Positions 1 through 7,296 are shown, counted from the first letter of the stretch. The stretch: DNA of 16,298 bases from an uncultured Clostridia bacterium (GCA_946539175.1 CAMNHH010000033.1:1-16298); one strand, 5' to 3'. Notes: a model not told the origin generated them from the letters alone. A program made the numbers and translations.

Positions 1-1
1 C

Positions 2-1285
2 GAGGCCACGGAGCCGACCGGAACCACGGAAGCAACAGAGCCGGATGCGTCCACGGAGCAGGACATTGTGACGGGTACGCACGGGTCGAATCTGACCTGG
101 ACCCTGAACCGCCGCACCGGCGAGCTGATCATAGAGGGCAGCGGAGACATGGCCGAACTTTACACCCCGCCCGGATGGGTCATGGATCACGCCGAAGAGA
201 TCAAATCCGTGCAGCTTCCCGAGGGCTTGCGCTCCATCAGTCAAAGAGCCTTCAGCGGCTGCTCCGGGCTGGAAGCGATCACGATTCCCGGGAGCGTAAC
301 CACCATCGGAGACCAGGCCTTCAACGCCTGCACCGGGCTGCGCACTCTGAATCTCTCCGAAGGCCTTCAAACCATCAAGCGCTGGGCATTTCAGGGCTGC
401 TCCGGGCTGAGCACCGTATCGCTCCCGAAAAGCCTGATCGAAATCGGTTACGAAGCGTTTGAATCCTGCAGCGGCCTGACAGCGTTTTCCGTTGATCCGG
501 GCAGCCAGAGCTTCTCCGCAGACAGGAACGGTATGCTCTACGACAAGGATGGATCGGCCCTGGTCCTCTGCCCCGCGGGGAAAAGCGGGCTCCTCGAGCT
601 TCCCAGCGGCGTGACTGCCGTCAAAAATCATGCGTTCACTACCTGCAACAAGCTGACCGAGGTAATTCTCCCCGACGGCGTGACCGAGATCGGGGAATAT
701 GCCTTTGAATACTGTGGCGAGCTGCGCGCAATTACGATCCCCGAAGGTGTAGCCCGGATCGGAAGCTCCGCGTTCTGGAACTGCGGCCAGCTGCGCTCCG
801 TCGTGATCCCGGGAACCGTGACTTACATTGGTCCATATGCTTTCAACGGCTGCAGCGGGATGACAGCGCTGACCCTCTCCGAGGGCGTTACAAAACTTGA
901 TTATCACGCCTTCCAAGGCTGTACGGGACTGCGCTCCGTGGAATTCCCGGAAAGCCTGCGCTCCCTGGGCAGCGCTGCGTTCACTGAATGCACCGGGCTG
1001 ACTGCCATAATTTTCCACGAGGGTCTGACTGAAATCGGCTATTCCGCGTTCCAGGATTGTTCCGCGCTGGAAGAAGTTCGCATCCCGGACAGCGTGAACA
1101 CCATCGACCGGCAGGCCTTCTCCGGCTGCGCCGAGCTACGGAGCGCGACGATCCCGCCAAACGTGACCACGATCGGTGACTTTGCGTTTTCGGGCTGCTC
1201 CAAGCTGACGATCCGGGGCGTCCCGGGCTCCGAGGCCGAGCGCTACGCCAGTGAGAATGACATCCCCTTTGAAGCGCTGTCATAG
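2..1285 (+). CDS. BspA-like leucine-rich repeat surface protein, 5'-truncated by the window edge
   Basis: The reading frame is open from base 2 to a TAG at 1283-1285, so the true start lies outside the window; the GTG at 68 has no ribosome binding site and is not a start. The visible protein begins with a Thr/Glu/Pro-rich linker (EATEPTGTTEATEPDAS), then a strand-rich module (LTWTLNRRTGELIIEGSGDM) that often precedes BspA repeats. Thirteen 23-residue LRR_5/BspA-type repeats follow, with the pattern (I/L)P.(G/S)V..IG..AF..C..L. After repeat four they are interrupted by an island of about 35 residues containing a NGMLYDKDGSALVLCPAG segment typical of this family. The C-terminal tail (GSEAERYASENDIPFEAL) is also typical. 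BspA-like proteins are extracytoplasmic and are thought to mediate adhesion or ligand binding. The same LTWTL...GSG module occurs in the sigma-factor fusion at 3659-6265, so the missing N-terminus could be a lipoprotein signal or a membrane-anchored sigma domain. Confidence 0.9.
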   Translation, partial: EATEPTGTTEATEPDASTEQDIVTGTHGSNLTWTLNRRTGELIIEGSGDMAELYTPPGWVMDHAEEIKSVQLPEGLRSISQRAFSGCSGLEAITIPGSVTTIGDQAFNACTGLRTLNLSEGLQTIKRWAFQGCSGLSTVSLPKSLIEIGYEAFESCSGLTAFSVDPGSQSFSADRNGMLYDKDGSALVLCPAGKSGLLELPSGVTAVKNHAFTTCNKLTEVILPDGVTEIGEYAFEYCGELRAITIPEGVARIGSSAFWNCGQLRSVVIPGTVTYIGPYAFNGCSGMTALTLSEGVTKLDYHAFQGCTGLRSVEFPESLRSLGSAAFTECTGLTAIIFHEGLTEIGYSAFQDCSALEEVRIPDSVNTIDRQAFSGCAELRSATIPPNVTTIGDFAFSGCSKLTIRGVPGSEAERYASENDIPFEALS

Positions 1286-1572
1286 TCTCTCGGCCGGGAC
1301 GTACCGGCCGAGGTCCATGCGCTTTGCCGCGCGAACCAAAGCCGCACGAACAACCCGGAGCTCTCCCGGGAGGTCCCGGAGTCCACACCCTGAGAGGCCG
1401 TGGAACAGGCGCTTCCCAACGGCGGCTGCGGCCGCAGCGGCGAGCTGATCGCCGCGCCTTACACGGGATGCAGGGCCGCCGCCTGCCGGACCCGACAGAG
1501 CCATCGGCGCCGAGCTCGCAGCCGGCGTCTTGACGCAAAAAATAAAAATCATAACGAAAAAGAGGAATCAAT
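1286..1572. other. intergenic region, GC-rich, with short palindromes
   Basis: No convincing gene is seen in these 287 bases. Just after the LRR stop codon a 9-bp stem (CTCGGCCGG at 1289-1297 with CCGGCCGAG at 1304-1312, 6-nt loop) may act as a weak terminator, although no T-tract follows. A perfect 14-nt palindrome GCTGCGGCCGCAGC lies at 1425-1438, and CTCCCGGGAG occurs near 1364-1373. Open frames crossing the region lack ribosome binding sites and have no recognisable protein character. The last 40 bases turn abruptly A-rich before the lipoprotein start. Confidence 0.5.
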
Positions 1573-2856
1573 ATGAAAAAGCTCGCTTTGCTTCTCCTGG
1601 TATGTTCTCTGCTGCTCTCCCTGGCCGCCTGCGCCGTGGCCGGGACAGACGTCACCGGGTCGGAGCCCGGCTCCGGGGAATCCCCTGCTTCCGCCGGAGC
1701 GGAAACCGCCGTCCCCACGCAAACCGCGGTCCAAACGGAACCGGACCCTGCTGTTGATTCCACCGAGGAGCTTGAATCGGAGAGCGCCGCCGCGACGGCG
1801 CCCGCGGATCACGAAGATCCCGCGGAGGCCACGGAGCCGGTAGATCTCGGGGGTCTGAGCCTGGCCGGTACCGAATGGGAGGCCGAAAGCATCGAGGACG
1901 ACAGATGGGTCGGACGGGCATTGGACTTCTACGCCGACGGCAGCCTTTATTACCGGGAGGGCCGAATGTTCTCCGAGTACGCTCTGTACCTGGACGGCCT
2001 CTGGCGCACAGAAGAGGACGGGACCCTGGATCTGACGCTCTGGTACAGCCCCTACGACGCCTGGGACCGGCCCGAAGACTACCGGGTCAGCGCTGCCGAC
2101 GTTCCCGCCGAGAGCTGGACCGCCCGTTTCACCTGCACGCCCGTCAAGGGGGACTGCCTGGATTTGATCCGGCAGACGGAGCGAGGCTTTGCGGACGAGG
2201 AGGAAGAACGGCGGATCGAGCTTCACCCGGCGGAGGACATGCCTATCATCAGCTTGCAGGAGCTGCAGGAGCTCACGTCCCGGGACGACGAGGAGCTTGC
2301 GCGGCTGCAGGAGAGCAGCCAGGACAGCTGGGGCCTGTTCGGCTACGGCGGCTGGACGAGGTTCCGAGGCATCGCCGGGAGCGGAGACGGTTTCGCGGCG
2401 AAGGTCGAATATACCCTTCCGCTCACGATCTCGGAGGCGGAGCTGGCCCAGGCAGCCGAAACCGGGCGCATCAGCCTCCTGGGGCAGGAATATATCTATA
2501 CGACCTCCCATGAGGAGGCGGAGCAGCACGGTCTATCCGATTCTTACAGCAAATACGGCTCGATCCTGAGGGTCCGGGCAGACGGGCAGATCAGCGGCGG
2601 CTATTGGGTGCTGCGGGCCGGGGACCGGTACTATTTCGTATATGAGATCGGCGGCATGAGCAGCCGGCTCGAAACCGTCGAGGAGCGCTGCTGGCTGATG
2701 CTGGATCCGGAGACGCCGGTCGTCATCGGCCCCGGCTGGCAAGAGGACGCGCCGAAGACCCTGGGCGAGTACGGCACCGTTCCTGTCAATGCGCTGTCCA
2801 CCCCGACGTGGGGCCCGGACAACGACGAATTTTGCGTTTATATCGATCTGCGCTAA
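1573..2856 (+). CDS. putative lipoprotein, lipocalin-like N-terminal half, unknown function
   Basis: The 427-aa product starts at an ATG preceded by AGAGGA. It has a classic type II signal peptide: MKK, a Leu-rich core, and lipobox LAAC with the lipidated Cys at residue 20. An acidic Ser/Thr/Glu/Pro linker (about residues 25-95) includes AEATEP, resembling the linker of the upstream LRR protein. Residues about 97-160 (LAGTEWEAESIEDDRW, then alternating strand-like segments ending in LDLTLWYSPYD) read like the small lipocalin/META-type beta domains common in Clostridia lipoproteins. The C-terminal half (about 240-427) is also strand-rich, with many aromatic residues, and is not recognised. The protein should be anchored to the outer face of the membrane. 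It lies between two LRR genes on the same strand, which suggests but does not prove a shared surface role. Confidence 0.85.
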   Translation: MKKLALLLLVCSLLLSLAACAVAGTDVTGSEPGSGESPASAGAETAVPTQTAVQTEPDPAVDSTEELESESAAATAPADHEDPAEATEPVDLGGLSLAGTEWEAESIEDDRWVGRALDFYADGSLYYREGRMFSEYALYLDGLWRTEEDGTLDLTLWYSPYDAWDRPEDYRVSAADVPAESWTARFTCTPVKGDCLDLIRQTERGFADEEEERRIELHPAEDMPIISLQELQELTSRDDEELARLQESSQDSWGLFGYGGWTRFRGIAGSGDGFAAKVEYTLPLTISEAELAQAAETGRISLLGQEYIYTTSHEEAEQHGLSDSYSKYGSILRVRADGQISGGYWVLRAGDRYYFVYEIGGMSSRLETVEERCWLMLDPETPVVIGPGWQEDAPKTLGEYGTVPVNALSTPTWGPDNDEFCVYIDLR

Positions 2857-2865
2857 GCGCTGCCC

Positions 2866-2908
2866 GCTGAAAAATCTCCGTTTCCTCGAAAAGCGGAGAT
2901 TTTTCAGC
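2866..2908 (+). terminator. hairpin terminator after the lipoprotein gene
   Basis: A perfect 15-bp inverted repeat starts 10 bases after the TAA stop: GCTGAAAAATCTCCG at 2866-2880 pairs with CGGAGATTTTTCAGC at 2894-2908 around a 13-nt loop. The arms carry A5 and T5 runs, so the distal arm itself supplies a U-rich stretch. It probably terminates the lipoprotein transcript. The symmetric arms could let it work in both directions. Confidence 0.65.
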
Positions 2909-2949
2909 TTATCAAAGAACCGCAAATTGGGATTTGTCACGCAAACACG

Positions 2950-2983
2950 CCGTAGTGGCCGCGCAGGTGCGCGGCCACTACGG
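2950..2983. repeat. perfect 15-bp GC-rich inverted repeat
   Basis: CCGTAGTGGCCGCGC at 2950-2964 pairs perfectly with GCGCGGCCACTACGG at 2969-2983 around the 4-nt loop AGGT. No T-tract follows on either side, so it is not a standard intrinsic terminator. It resembles the short interspersed GC hairpins seen between genes elsewhere in this window. Confidence 0.7.
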
Positions 2984-3081
2984 AATCATCCCAACAAATC
3001 CAAAATTTCTGACGGTTTTTTTGAATTCCTGTCAACCTTTTTGCTTCTCGCACTGTCTTTTTTTACAGAAGAGGAAATCAT

Positions 3082-3129
3082 ATGGAAGCTCCGTATGACA
3101 GCGCCGGAGGCGGGCAGGCGTTCGCATGA
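3082..3129 (+). CDS. possible 15-aa micro-ORF
   Basis: An ATG with a well-placed GAGG (3071-3074, 7-nt spacing) opens a 15-codon frame, MEAPYDSAGGGQAFA, ending in TGA. It could be a leader peptide or the start of a decayed gene; the frame stays open after the TGA but does not resemble a known protein. The only evidence is the ribosome binding site. Confidence 0.2.
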   Translation: MEAPYDSAGGGQAFA

Positions 3130-3301
3130 CCAGCGGCACCCGATCACTTGTTTTCGTTGGGGGAGCTACTGCACGGCAGACGGGTTTTGTGCCGCAGGCA
3201 CAAACCAGCAGCGTGCGAGCACGGCGCCGCTCCGCTTAAAAATCGAAAGCGTTTCATCGGGGCATCGGATCAAAGACCTTTGACGGAAGGAGGATGCGGA
3301 T

Positions 3302-3466
3302 ATGGACGAACGGGAAACGAGCTTCGCACAGCTCTATGCGCGGCTGCTTTTGCAGCTCGACCCGGACCCCGAACGCTCCGAACAGGCCCTCCGCGCCCTT
3401 CAGTTCGCTCTTTCCGAGGGAGCAAGCACGGAAAAGCTGCTCCCAAAAGATCACTTCCGTCCGTAG
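3302..3466 (+). CDS. small hypothetical protein, 54 aa
   Basis: The ATG at 3302 follows GGAAGGAGG with 7-8 nt spacing, one of the best ribosome binding sites in the window. The product begins MDERETSFAQLYARLLLQLD and continues with Asp/Pro/Glu-rich and Ala/Leu-rich segments, ending KLLPKDHFRP. It looks like a soluble, mostly helical peptide with no signal sequence or membrane segment. It lies 192 bases upstream of the sigma/LRR fusion gene on the same strand. The family is not recognised. It may be a genuine small regulator or the N-terminal stub of a decayed gene, because protein-like sequence (DRFKQILK) continues beyond the stop in another frame near 3563-3586. Confidence 0.5.
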   Translation: MDERETSFAQLYARLLLQLDPDPERSEQALRALQFALSEGASTEKLLPKDHFRP

Positions 3467-3607
3467 AGAGCGATCCCTTGATTGCTCCGCCCGTCTGTCC
3501 TCGGTTTTCCCGGATCGCGAAAGCATGTGGGCAGGCCTCCCTGCGGAGGAAGGGGCAACCGATCGATTCAAACAAATCTTGAAGCAGCAGCGTTCCCCGT
3601 TGAACTG

Positions 3608-3616
3608 TGGTATTAT
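3608..3616 (+). promoter_or_regulatory. possible extended -10 promoter for the sigma/LRR fusion gene
   Basis: TGG-TATTAT matches an extended -10 element (TG at 3608-3609, TATTAT at 3611-3616) 42 bases before the ATG at 3659. No good -35 box lies at 16-18 bp, so this is a weak call. The surrounding AT-rich dip is consistent with a promoter. Confidence 0.35.
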
Positions 3617-3658
3617 AGATTCCACCGGCCGTTGCGCCGGGAAAGGCAGGAGCAAAGC

Positions 3659-6265
3659 ATGAAAGAGAAGCATGAGAAGAACACGGTCGAGGCGGCGCGC
3701 ATCCCGCCCGCGCTGGTGGCCGAGGCAAAAGCCGGAGACCAGGCGGCCTTTACGGAGCTCTACCAGCGGACCAGCGCCATGATCTACCGCACGATCCGCT
3801 CCATGATCGGCGACGAGGAGCTGGTCTGGGACGTTCAGCAGGATGCCTATCTCCGGGCCTGGCGCAGTCTGGACACGCTGGAGGCCCCGGAGGCCTTTCT
3901 CCCCTGGCTGCGGCGGATCGCGGTGAACACCGCGGTGAACGCGTTGAACAAGCGCGTTCCCATGCGCTTCAGCGACTTGGCGGAAGACGAAGACGCGCAG
4001 ACGCCCGAGCTGCCGGATCTCAACCCCGACGCCCAGCCGGAGCTGGTTCTGGACCGAAAAGAGACTTCCCGACTGGTGCGGGAGCTCCTGAAGGAGCTGC
4101 CCCCGGAGCAGCAGGCCGTCGTCGGCATGCATTACTACGAAGACATGCCCATCAAAGACATCGCGGCGTTGCTGCACGTCAGCGCCGGCACTGTGAAGAC
4201 CCAGCTCTCCCGGGGCCGGAAGCGGATCGAGGCCGGAGTTCGGGCCCTGGAACAGCAGGACGTGAAGCTCTACGGTCTGTCTCCCCTGCCCTTCCTGCTG
4301 GCCCTGCTGGGTCGGCTGGAGCCCGCGGTGGGAGCGGAAAAGGCAGCTCTCAACGCAGTCCTCGCCGAGGCTCCGGCGGCGGGCAGCGCTGCCGGAGCCT
4401 CGGCAGGCGGAACGGCCGCCGCCGCGGCAGGAGGAACTACGACCACCGTGACCGCCATGACCGCGGGGCAGGCCTTCTTCCACGGTCTGGGGGCCAAGCT
4501 CCTGGCCGGAGCCCTGGCCGTGGCCGTGCTGGCGGCCGGCGGCAAGCTGGCCTACGACGCACTGAAAAAGGGAGACCATCTCCCCGTAGGCCCCGAGCAG
4601 CCCTCGATCACAGAGACCCTCGACCTGAATGAGTCGCCGGAATTCCCGGAGACGGTACCGACGGAGTCCGTGATCTCCACAGATAAGCCAGAGCCCCCGG
4701 AGACGGTACCCACGGAGGACGTTACCGCCGTGGATACTTCCGAAAATCTGGTGTCGGAGCCCACCGATTCCCCCGTTGTGCCCACGATCCTTACCTCCGG
4801 CAGCTTCGGCCTGCGGCAGCGTGAGGCGCAAAGCAATCCGGGCGCAGGCGCGGCGCTTCCCTATTTCAGGGCCGTCGATCCGGACGCGGACGACAGGATT
4901 TATACCAACAACGCCGTGGAGATCCGCTACGACGGCAGCGGCGTCCGGCAGCGGGAGCTTCCGGACGGAGAAGAGCGGCTTCTCTTCCCGCTGGAGCGAA
5001 GCGAAGAAAACAGCATTCATCTCTTCGGCGTCACCGAAAACCGGCTGTATTTCAACTGCCACAACCCGGACCCCGACGACTGGTGGGGCGTTTCGGTGTT
5101 CTCCGTCAACCGGCAGGGCGAGGACCGGCAGGAGCTTGGGAGCAATTGGGATTACTTCTTCGGCGACGGCTGGACGGGCCTGCTCAGCTTCGCTTCCGAC
5201 GTACGCCCCCACAGTGCGAGGATCTACAACCGGAACGACGAGCTCGTCTTTGAGGAGCCCGAGGAACGGGTCTGGGACATGGAGGCCGTGGACGGATCCC
5301 TGTACGTCATCTGTGTGAAAGAGTCTCCGAAGGCCGACGGAAGCGAAGAAACCGAATGGTCCGAGGATCTGATCCGCCTGGACCCCGACGGGACCCAGAC
5401 CGTGCTGCTGCGGATCCCGGCTCCTTCCGACCTCGGCGATTACGGCATCGAGGCCACCATTTACAACGGTGTGATCTGGTTTGGGCATCCCTCCGGCAAT
5501 CTTTACGACCTGTACACCCTCGAACCGCTGGAAGACCGGTATGACAGCACCTTCTACGACGACAGTCTGACCTGGACCTTGGACAGTACCGGCCTGCTGA
5601 CCATCTCCGGCAGCGGCGTCATGGGGCGCTGCTGGCCCCAGCCCTGGGAGGCGTACCGCGAGACCATCACAGCGGTGGTCCTGGAGGACGGCGTGACGAA
5701 CATCGGCGCCTACGCGTTCTTGGGCTGTACTGCTCTGAAGAGCGTTTCCATTCCGGACACCGTAACTGCCATCGGAGAATCCGCCTTCTGCCAATGCGAA
5801 GCTCTGCCGAGCGTGACGCTCCCGGACAGCGTGACGAGCCTCGGCCGCTCCGTGTTCAGCGGCTGCAGCGAATTGACGGAGGTAACGCTTCCCGCCGGGC
5901 TGACCGAGATCCCCGAGAATCTGTTTTTCGGCTGCTCGTGCCTGGCGAGCCTGACCATCCCGGACAGCGTGACCGCCATCGGGGATTATGCTTTCACCCG
6001 CTGCGGCAAGTTGACCGGGATCACCCTCCCGGCCAACGTGACGAGCGTGGGCGAACGGGCCTTCTGCAACTGCCGCGCACTGACCGGGATTACCATCCCT
6101 GCCAGCGTGACGAGCATCGGAAACCAGGCCTTCGGCTGGGATTACGATTCCTACGGCAGCCCCGAAGACCAGCCTGTGGCCGGTTTCACCATCTCCGGCG
6201 CGGAGGGCTCCGCGGCTCAGGCCTACGCCGAAGAAAACGGTTTCCGGTTCGTCAAAACAAACTGA
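3659..6265 (+). CDS. ECF-type sigma factor fused to a membrane segment, extracytoplasmic domain and BspA-like LRR repeats
   Basis: The ATG at 3659 (ribosome binding site AGGCAGGAG) gives 868 aa; the frame is open further upstream but that part lacks a site. Residues about 27-95 form sigma-70 region 2 (QDAYLRAWRSLDTLEAPEAF, then LPWLRRIAVNTAVNAL). Residues about 143-195 form region 4 (LPPEQQAVVGMHYYEDMP, then a helix-turn-helix IAALLHVSAGTVKTQLSRGR). An Ala/Gly/Thr-rich stretch leads to one membrane helix at about 279-295 (KLLAGALAVAVLAAGG). After it come a Pro/Thr/Glu linker (about 310-375), a strand-rich region (about 385-630) with repeated IY/LY...DG motifs like DUF5050-type propellers, the LTWTLDSTGLLTISGSGVM module, and seven 23-residue LRR repeats. 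The sigma domain should be cytoplasmic and the remainder outside. No separate anti-sigma gene is adjacent. It is inferred that the protein holds its own sigma domain at the membrane until a signal or proteolysis releases it. Confidence 0.88.
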   Translation: MKEKHEKNTVEAARIPPALVAEAKAGDQAAFTELYQRTSAMIYRTIRSMIGDEELVWDVQQDAYLRAWRSLDTLEAPEAFLPWLRRIAVNTAVNALNKRVPMRFSDLAEDEDAQTPELPDLNPDAQPELVLDRKETSRLVRELLKELPPEQQAVVGMHYYEDMPIKDIAALLHVSAGTVKTQLSRGRKRIEAGVRALEQQDVKLYGLSPLPFLLALLGRLEPAVGAEKAALNAVLAEAPAAGSAAGASAGGTAAAAAGGTTTTVTAMTAGQAFFHGLGAKLLAGALAVAVLAAGGKLAYDALKKGDHLPVGPEQPSITETLDLNESPEFPETVPTESVISTDKPEPPETVPTEDVTAVDTSENLVSEPTDSPVVPTILTSGSFGLRQREAQSNPGAGAALPYFRAVDPDADDRIYTNNAVEIRYDGSGVRQRELPDGEERLLFPLERSEENSIHLFGVTENRLYFNCHNPDPDDWWGVSVFSVNRQGEDRQELGSNWDYFFGDGWTGLLSFASDVRPHSARIYNRNDELVFEEPEERVWDMEAVDGSLYVICVKESPKADGSEETEWSEDLIRLDPDGTQTVLLRIPAPSDLGDYGIEATIYNGVIWFGHPSGNLYDLYTLEPLEDRYDSTFYDDSLTWTLDSTGLLTISGSGVMGRCWPQPWEAYRETITAVVLEDGVTNIGAYAFLGCTALKSVSIPDTVTAIGESAFCQCEALPSVTLPDSVTSLGRSVFSGCSELTEVTLPAGLTEIPENLFFGCSCLASLTIPDSVTAIGDYAFTRCGKLTGITLPANVTSVGERAFCNCRALTGITIPASVTSIGNQAFGWDYDSYGSPEDQPVAGFTISGAEGSAAQAYAEENGFRFVKTN

Positions 6266-6272
6266 TTGGGAA

Positions 6273-6330
6273 ACAAGGACCGGTCCTGCGTGTCAACAGA
6301 TACGCAGGACCGGTCCTTGTCGTTTCTCGT
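6273..6330 (+). terminator. strong intrinsic terminator after the sigma/LRR gene
   Basis: A perfect 19-bp inverted repeat begins 8 bases after the TGA stop. The arms are at 6273-6291 and 6302-6320, centred on AGGACCGGTCCT, with a 10-nt loop. The sequence CGTTTCTCGT follows and is moderately T-rich. The long GC stem is convincing even though the T-tract is imperfect. Confidence 0.8.
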
Positions 6331-6332
6331 CG

Positions 6333-6350
6333 TTCAAATTACGGTTTGAA
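6333..6350. repeat. short palindrome TTCAAA-N6-TTTGAA, copy 1
   Basis: TTCAAA (6333-6338) and TTTGAA (6345-6350) flank TTACGG, and a CG pair on each side extends the stem to 8 bp. The same TTCAAA-N6-TTTGAA arrangement occurs at 15800-15817. Both copies are followed by an AT(C)...ACCGC segment, suggesting a small interspersed repeat family. Confidence 0.5.
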
Positions 6351-6395
6351 CGATACCGCAATTTTTCTTTCAGTCATTCCGGGGCGGGGGACGGC

Positions 6396-6451
6396 GGACA
6401 AGCAATGCTTGTCCCTGCAAACGGAGAACGGCGGGCGCTCGGTGAGCGCCC
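6396..6451. repeat. two adjacent short GC hairpins, interspersed-repeat-like
   Basis: GGACAAGC (6396-6403) pairs with GCTTGTCC (6407-6414), and GGGCGCTC (6433-6440) pairs with GAGCGCCC (6444-6451). Both have 3-nt loops, and the second is followed by CTACA. Hairpins of this kind ending in CCCCTACA are common between genes in many gut Clostridia genomes. They lie just downstream of the minus-strand TIGR04255 gene and may help terminate it. The CTA of the second unit's tail is that gene's stop codon read on the minus strand. Confidence 0.6.
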
Positions 6452-7237
6452 CTACAGGGGCTCCGGCTCCATGGCCTCGTGGAGGCGGTCGGTGATGGCG
6501 CCGGCGAAGATGCGGTCGGCCTGGATGTGGACCGTCTGCAGGGCCGGGGCGCACTGGTTCACCGGCAGCTTGTCGTTCATAAACACGTCGTTATCCAGGA
6601 TGAACTTGATCTCGCTGTCCTTCACGCTGCCTCGCTGGAGCAGGCCGGGACCGGCGTGGAGCTTGACCCGGCAGCCGCCGGAGATGGCGCACTCCACGTC
6701 CTGGCCGGCGCGGGCAAAACCCTCCTCCCGCACGTCCTCCTCCCCCAGAAGGCCCAGATAGGCGGGCTGGAAGAGCTCCCGGAAGGGCACGCCCTCCAGG
6801 TCCAGGGCCTTGCGGGAGAAGACGTTGATGAAGCGCAGACCCACCCGCTCAAAGTAGGCGGGCCGATAGACGGGAATGAACTGGGCCAGCACCAGATCCA
6901 GCTTGGCGGCAAAGTCCTCCCACTTGGTATAGGCGGGCGTGGCCAGGGCCACGAAATTGTTGGTCAGGTTCACCTTCCACTTCCCATCGGCGGAGAGGAA
7001 CTGATAGTTGGTGATCCGCTGGGGCTCCTCCACCCGAAAATTGCCGGGGCCGCCGGTGAGCTTGGGCTGGGGCTGCTCCAAAAGCCGCTTGTACTGGGGG
7101 AAGTCCCGGCGGATGGCCTCCTGGAAGTCCGCGGGCTCCCGGGCCGAGATGGACAGGATGGTGGGGAAGCGGAGCTGGCAGATAACCTCCACCAACTGGT
7201 GCTTGCGGTACAGATACCGGTCACGGTCTAAAAACAT
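6452..7237 (-). CDS. TIGR04255 family protein (sporadically distributed, unknown function)
   Basis: The 261-aa product shows the TIGR04255 pattern. An N-terminal YRKHQLVEVICQLRFPTIL is followed by FQEAIRRDFPQY, then by ITNYQFLSADGKWKVNLTNN and FVALATPAYTKWEDF, and then by YFERVGLRFINVFSRKAL. The length is normal for the family. There is no signal peptide or membrane segment, so it should be cytoplasmic. The ATG (7235-7237) follows GGAGG with 7-nt spacing. The biochemical role of the family is unknown; it occurs patchily and is sometimes linked to mobile or defence-associated regions, but nothing here supports that context. It is monocistronic with its own promoter. Its last codons (EPEPL) end directly at the hairpin repeat, which supplies the stop codon. 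Confidence 0.85.
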   Translation of the reverse strand: MFLDRDRYLYRKHQLVEVICQLRFPTILSISAREPADFQEAIRRDFPQYKRLLEQPQPKLTGGPGNFRVEEPQRITNYQFLSADGKWKVNLTNNFVALATPAYTKWEDFAAKLDLVLAQFIPVYRPAYFERVGLRFINVFSRKALDLEGVPFRELFQPAYLGLLGEEDVREEGFARAGQDVECAISGGCRVKLHAGPGLLQRGSVKDSEIKFILDNDVFMNDKLPVNQCAPALQTVHIQADRIFAGAITDRLHEAMEPEPL

Positions 7238-7267
7238 AAGGTCGCCTCCGTTGCTTCTTTTTCTCCA

Positions 7268-7296
7268 ATTATAGCACAGGCCTCCCGATTTCGCAA
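7268..7296 (-). promoter_or_regulatory. sigma-A promoter of the TIGR04255 gene
   Basis: Read on the minus strand: TTGCGA (7296-7291), a 17-bp spacer, then TATAAT (7273-7268) preceded by TGC, i.e. an extended -10. It lies about 30 bases before the start codon. Confidence 0.85.

Larger units (their letters stand above)
2857..3301. other. non-coding stretch with two strong hairpins and no clear gene
   Basis: These 445 bases hold the terminator hairpin, a second GC-rich hairpin at 2950-2983, a T-rich stretch (about 3015-3064), a 15-codon ORF with a ribosome binding site (3082-3129), and a small stem at 3186-3204 (TTTGTGCC / GGCACAAA, 3-nt loop). Longer open frames crossing the region have no ribosome binding site and do not resemble proteins. 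The bases before 3302 provide the Shine-Dalgarno sequence of the 54-aa ORF. No good sigma-A promoter was found. Confidence 0.5.

Noticed and set aside
215..1234. 69-bp periodic DNA repeats, considered as a tandem repeat array or CRISPR-like array
   Set aside because: The period is explained by 23-residue LRR repeats in a coding frame; the units are diverged and not separated by spacers.
1530..1557. TTGACG with a TAACGA box 16 bp away as a promoter for the lipoprotein gene
   Set aside because: The -10 match is poor and the transcript would begin inside the ribosome binding site region.
1549..2529. 326-codon minus-strand frame opposite the lipoprotein gene
   Set aside because: The plus strand has a signal peptide, lipobox and ribosome binding site; the minus frame has none of these.
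3041..3069. TTGCTT-N17-TACAGA as a promoter before the micro-ORF
   Set aside because: The -10 match is weak and the implied start site would fall at or after the ribosome binding site.
3148..3301. Open frame with LGELLHGRRVLCRR, considered as a broken gene
   Set aside because: There is no ribosome binding site and no family resemblance; it is too Arg/Cys-rich and short to support.
3254..5794. 846-codon open frame on the minus strand opposite the sigma fusion
   Set aside because: It is low-complexity Arg/Gly/Val-rich sequence with no domain pattern, fully explained as a GC-rich shadow of the sigma/LRR gene.
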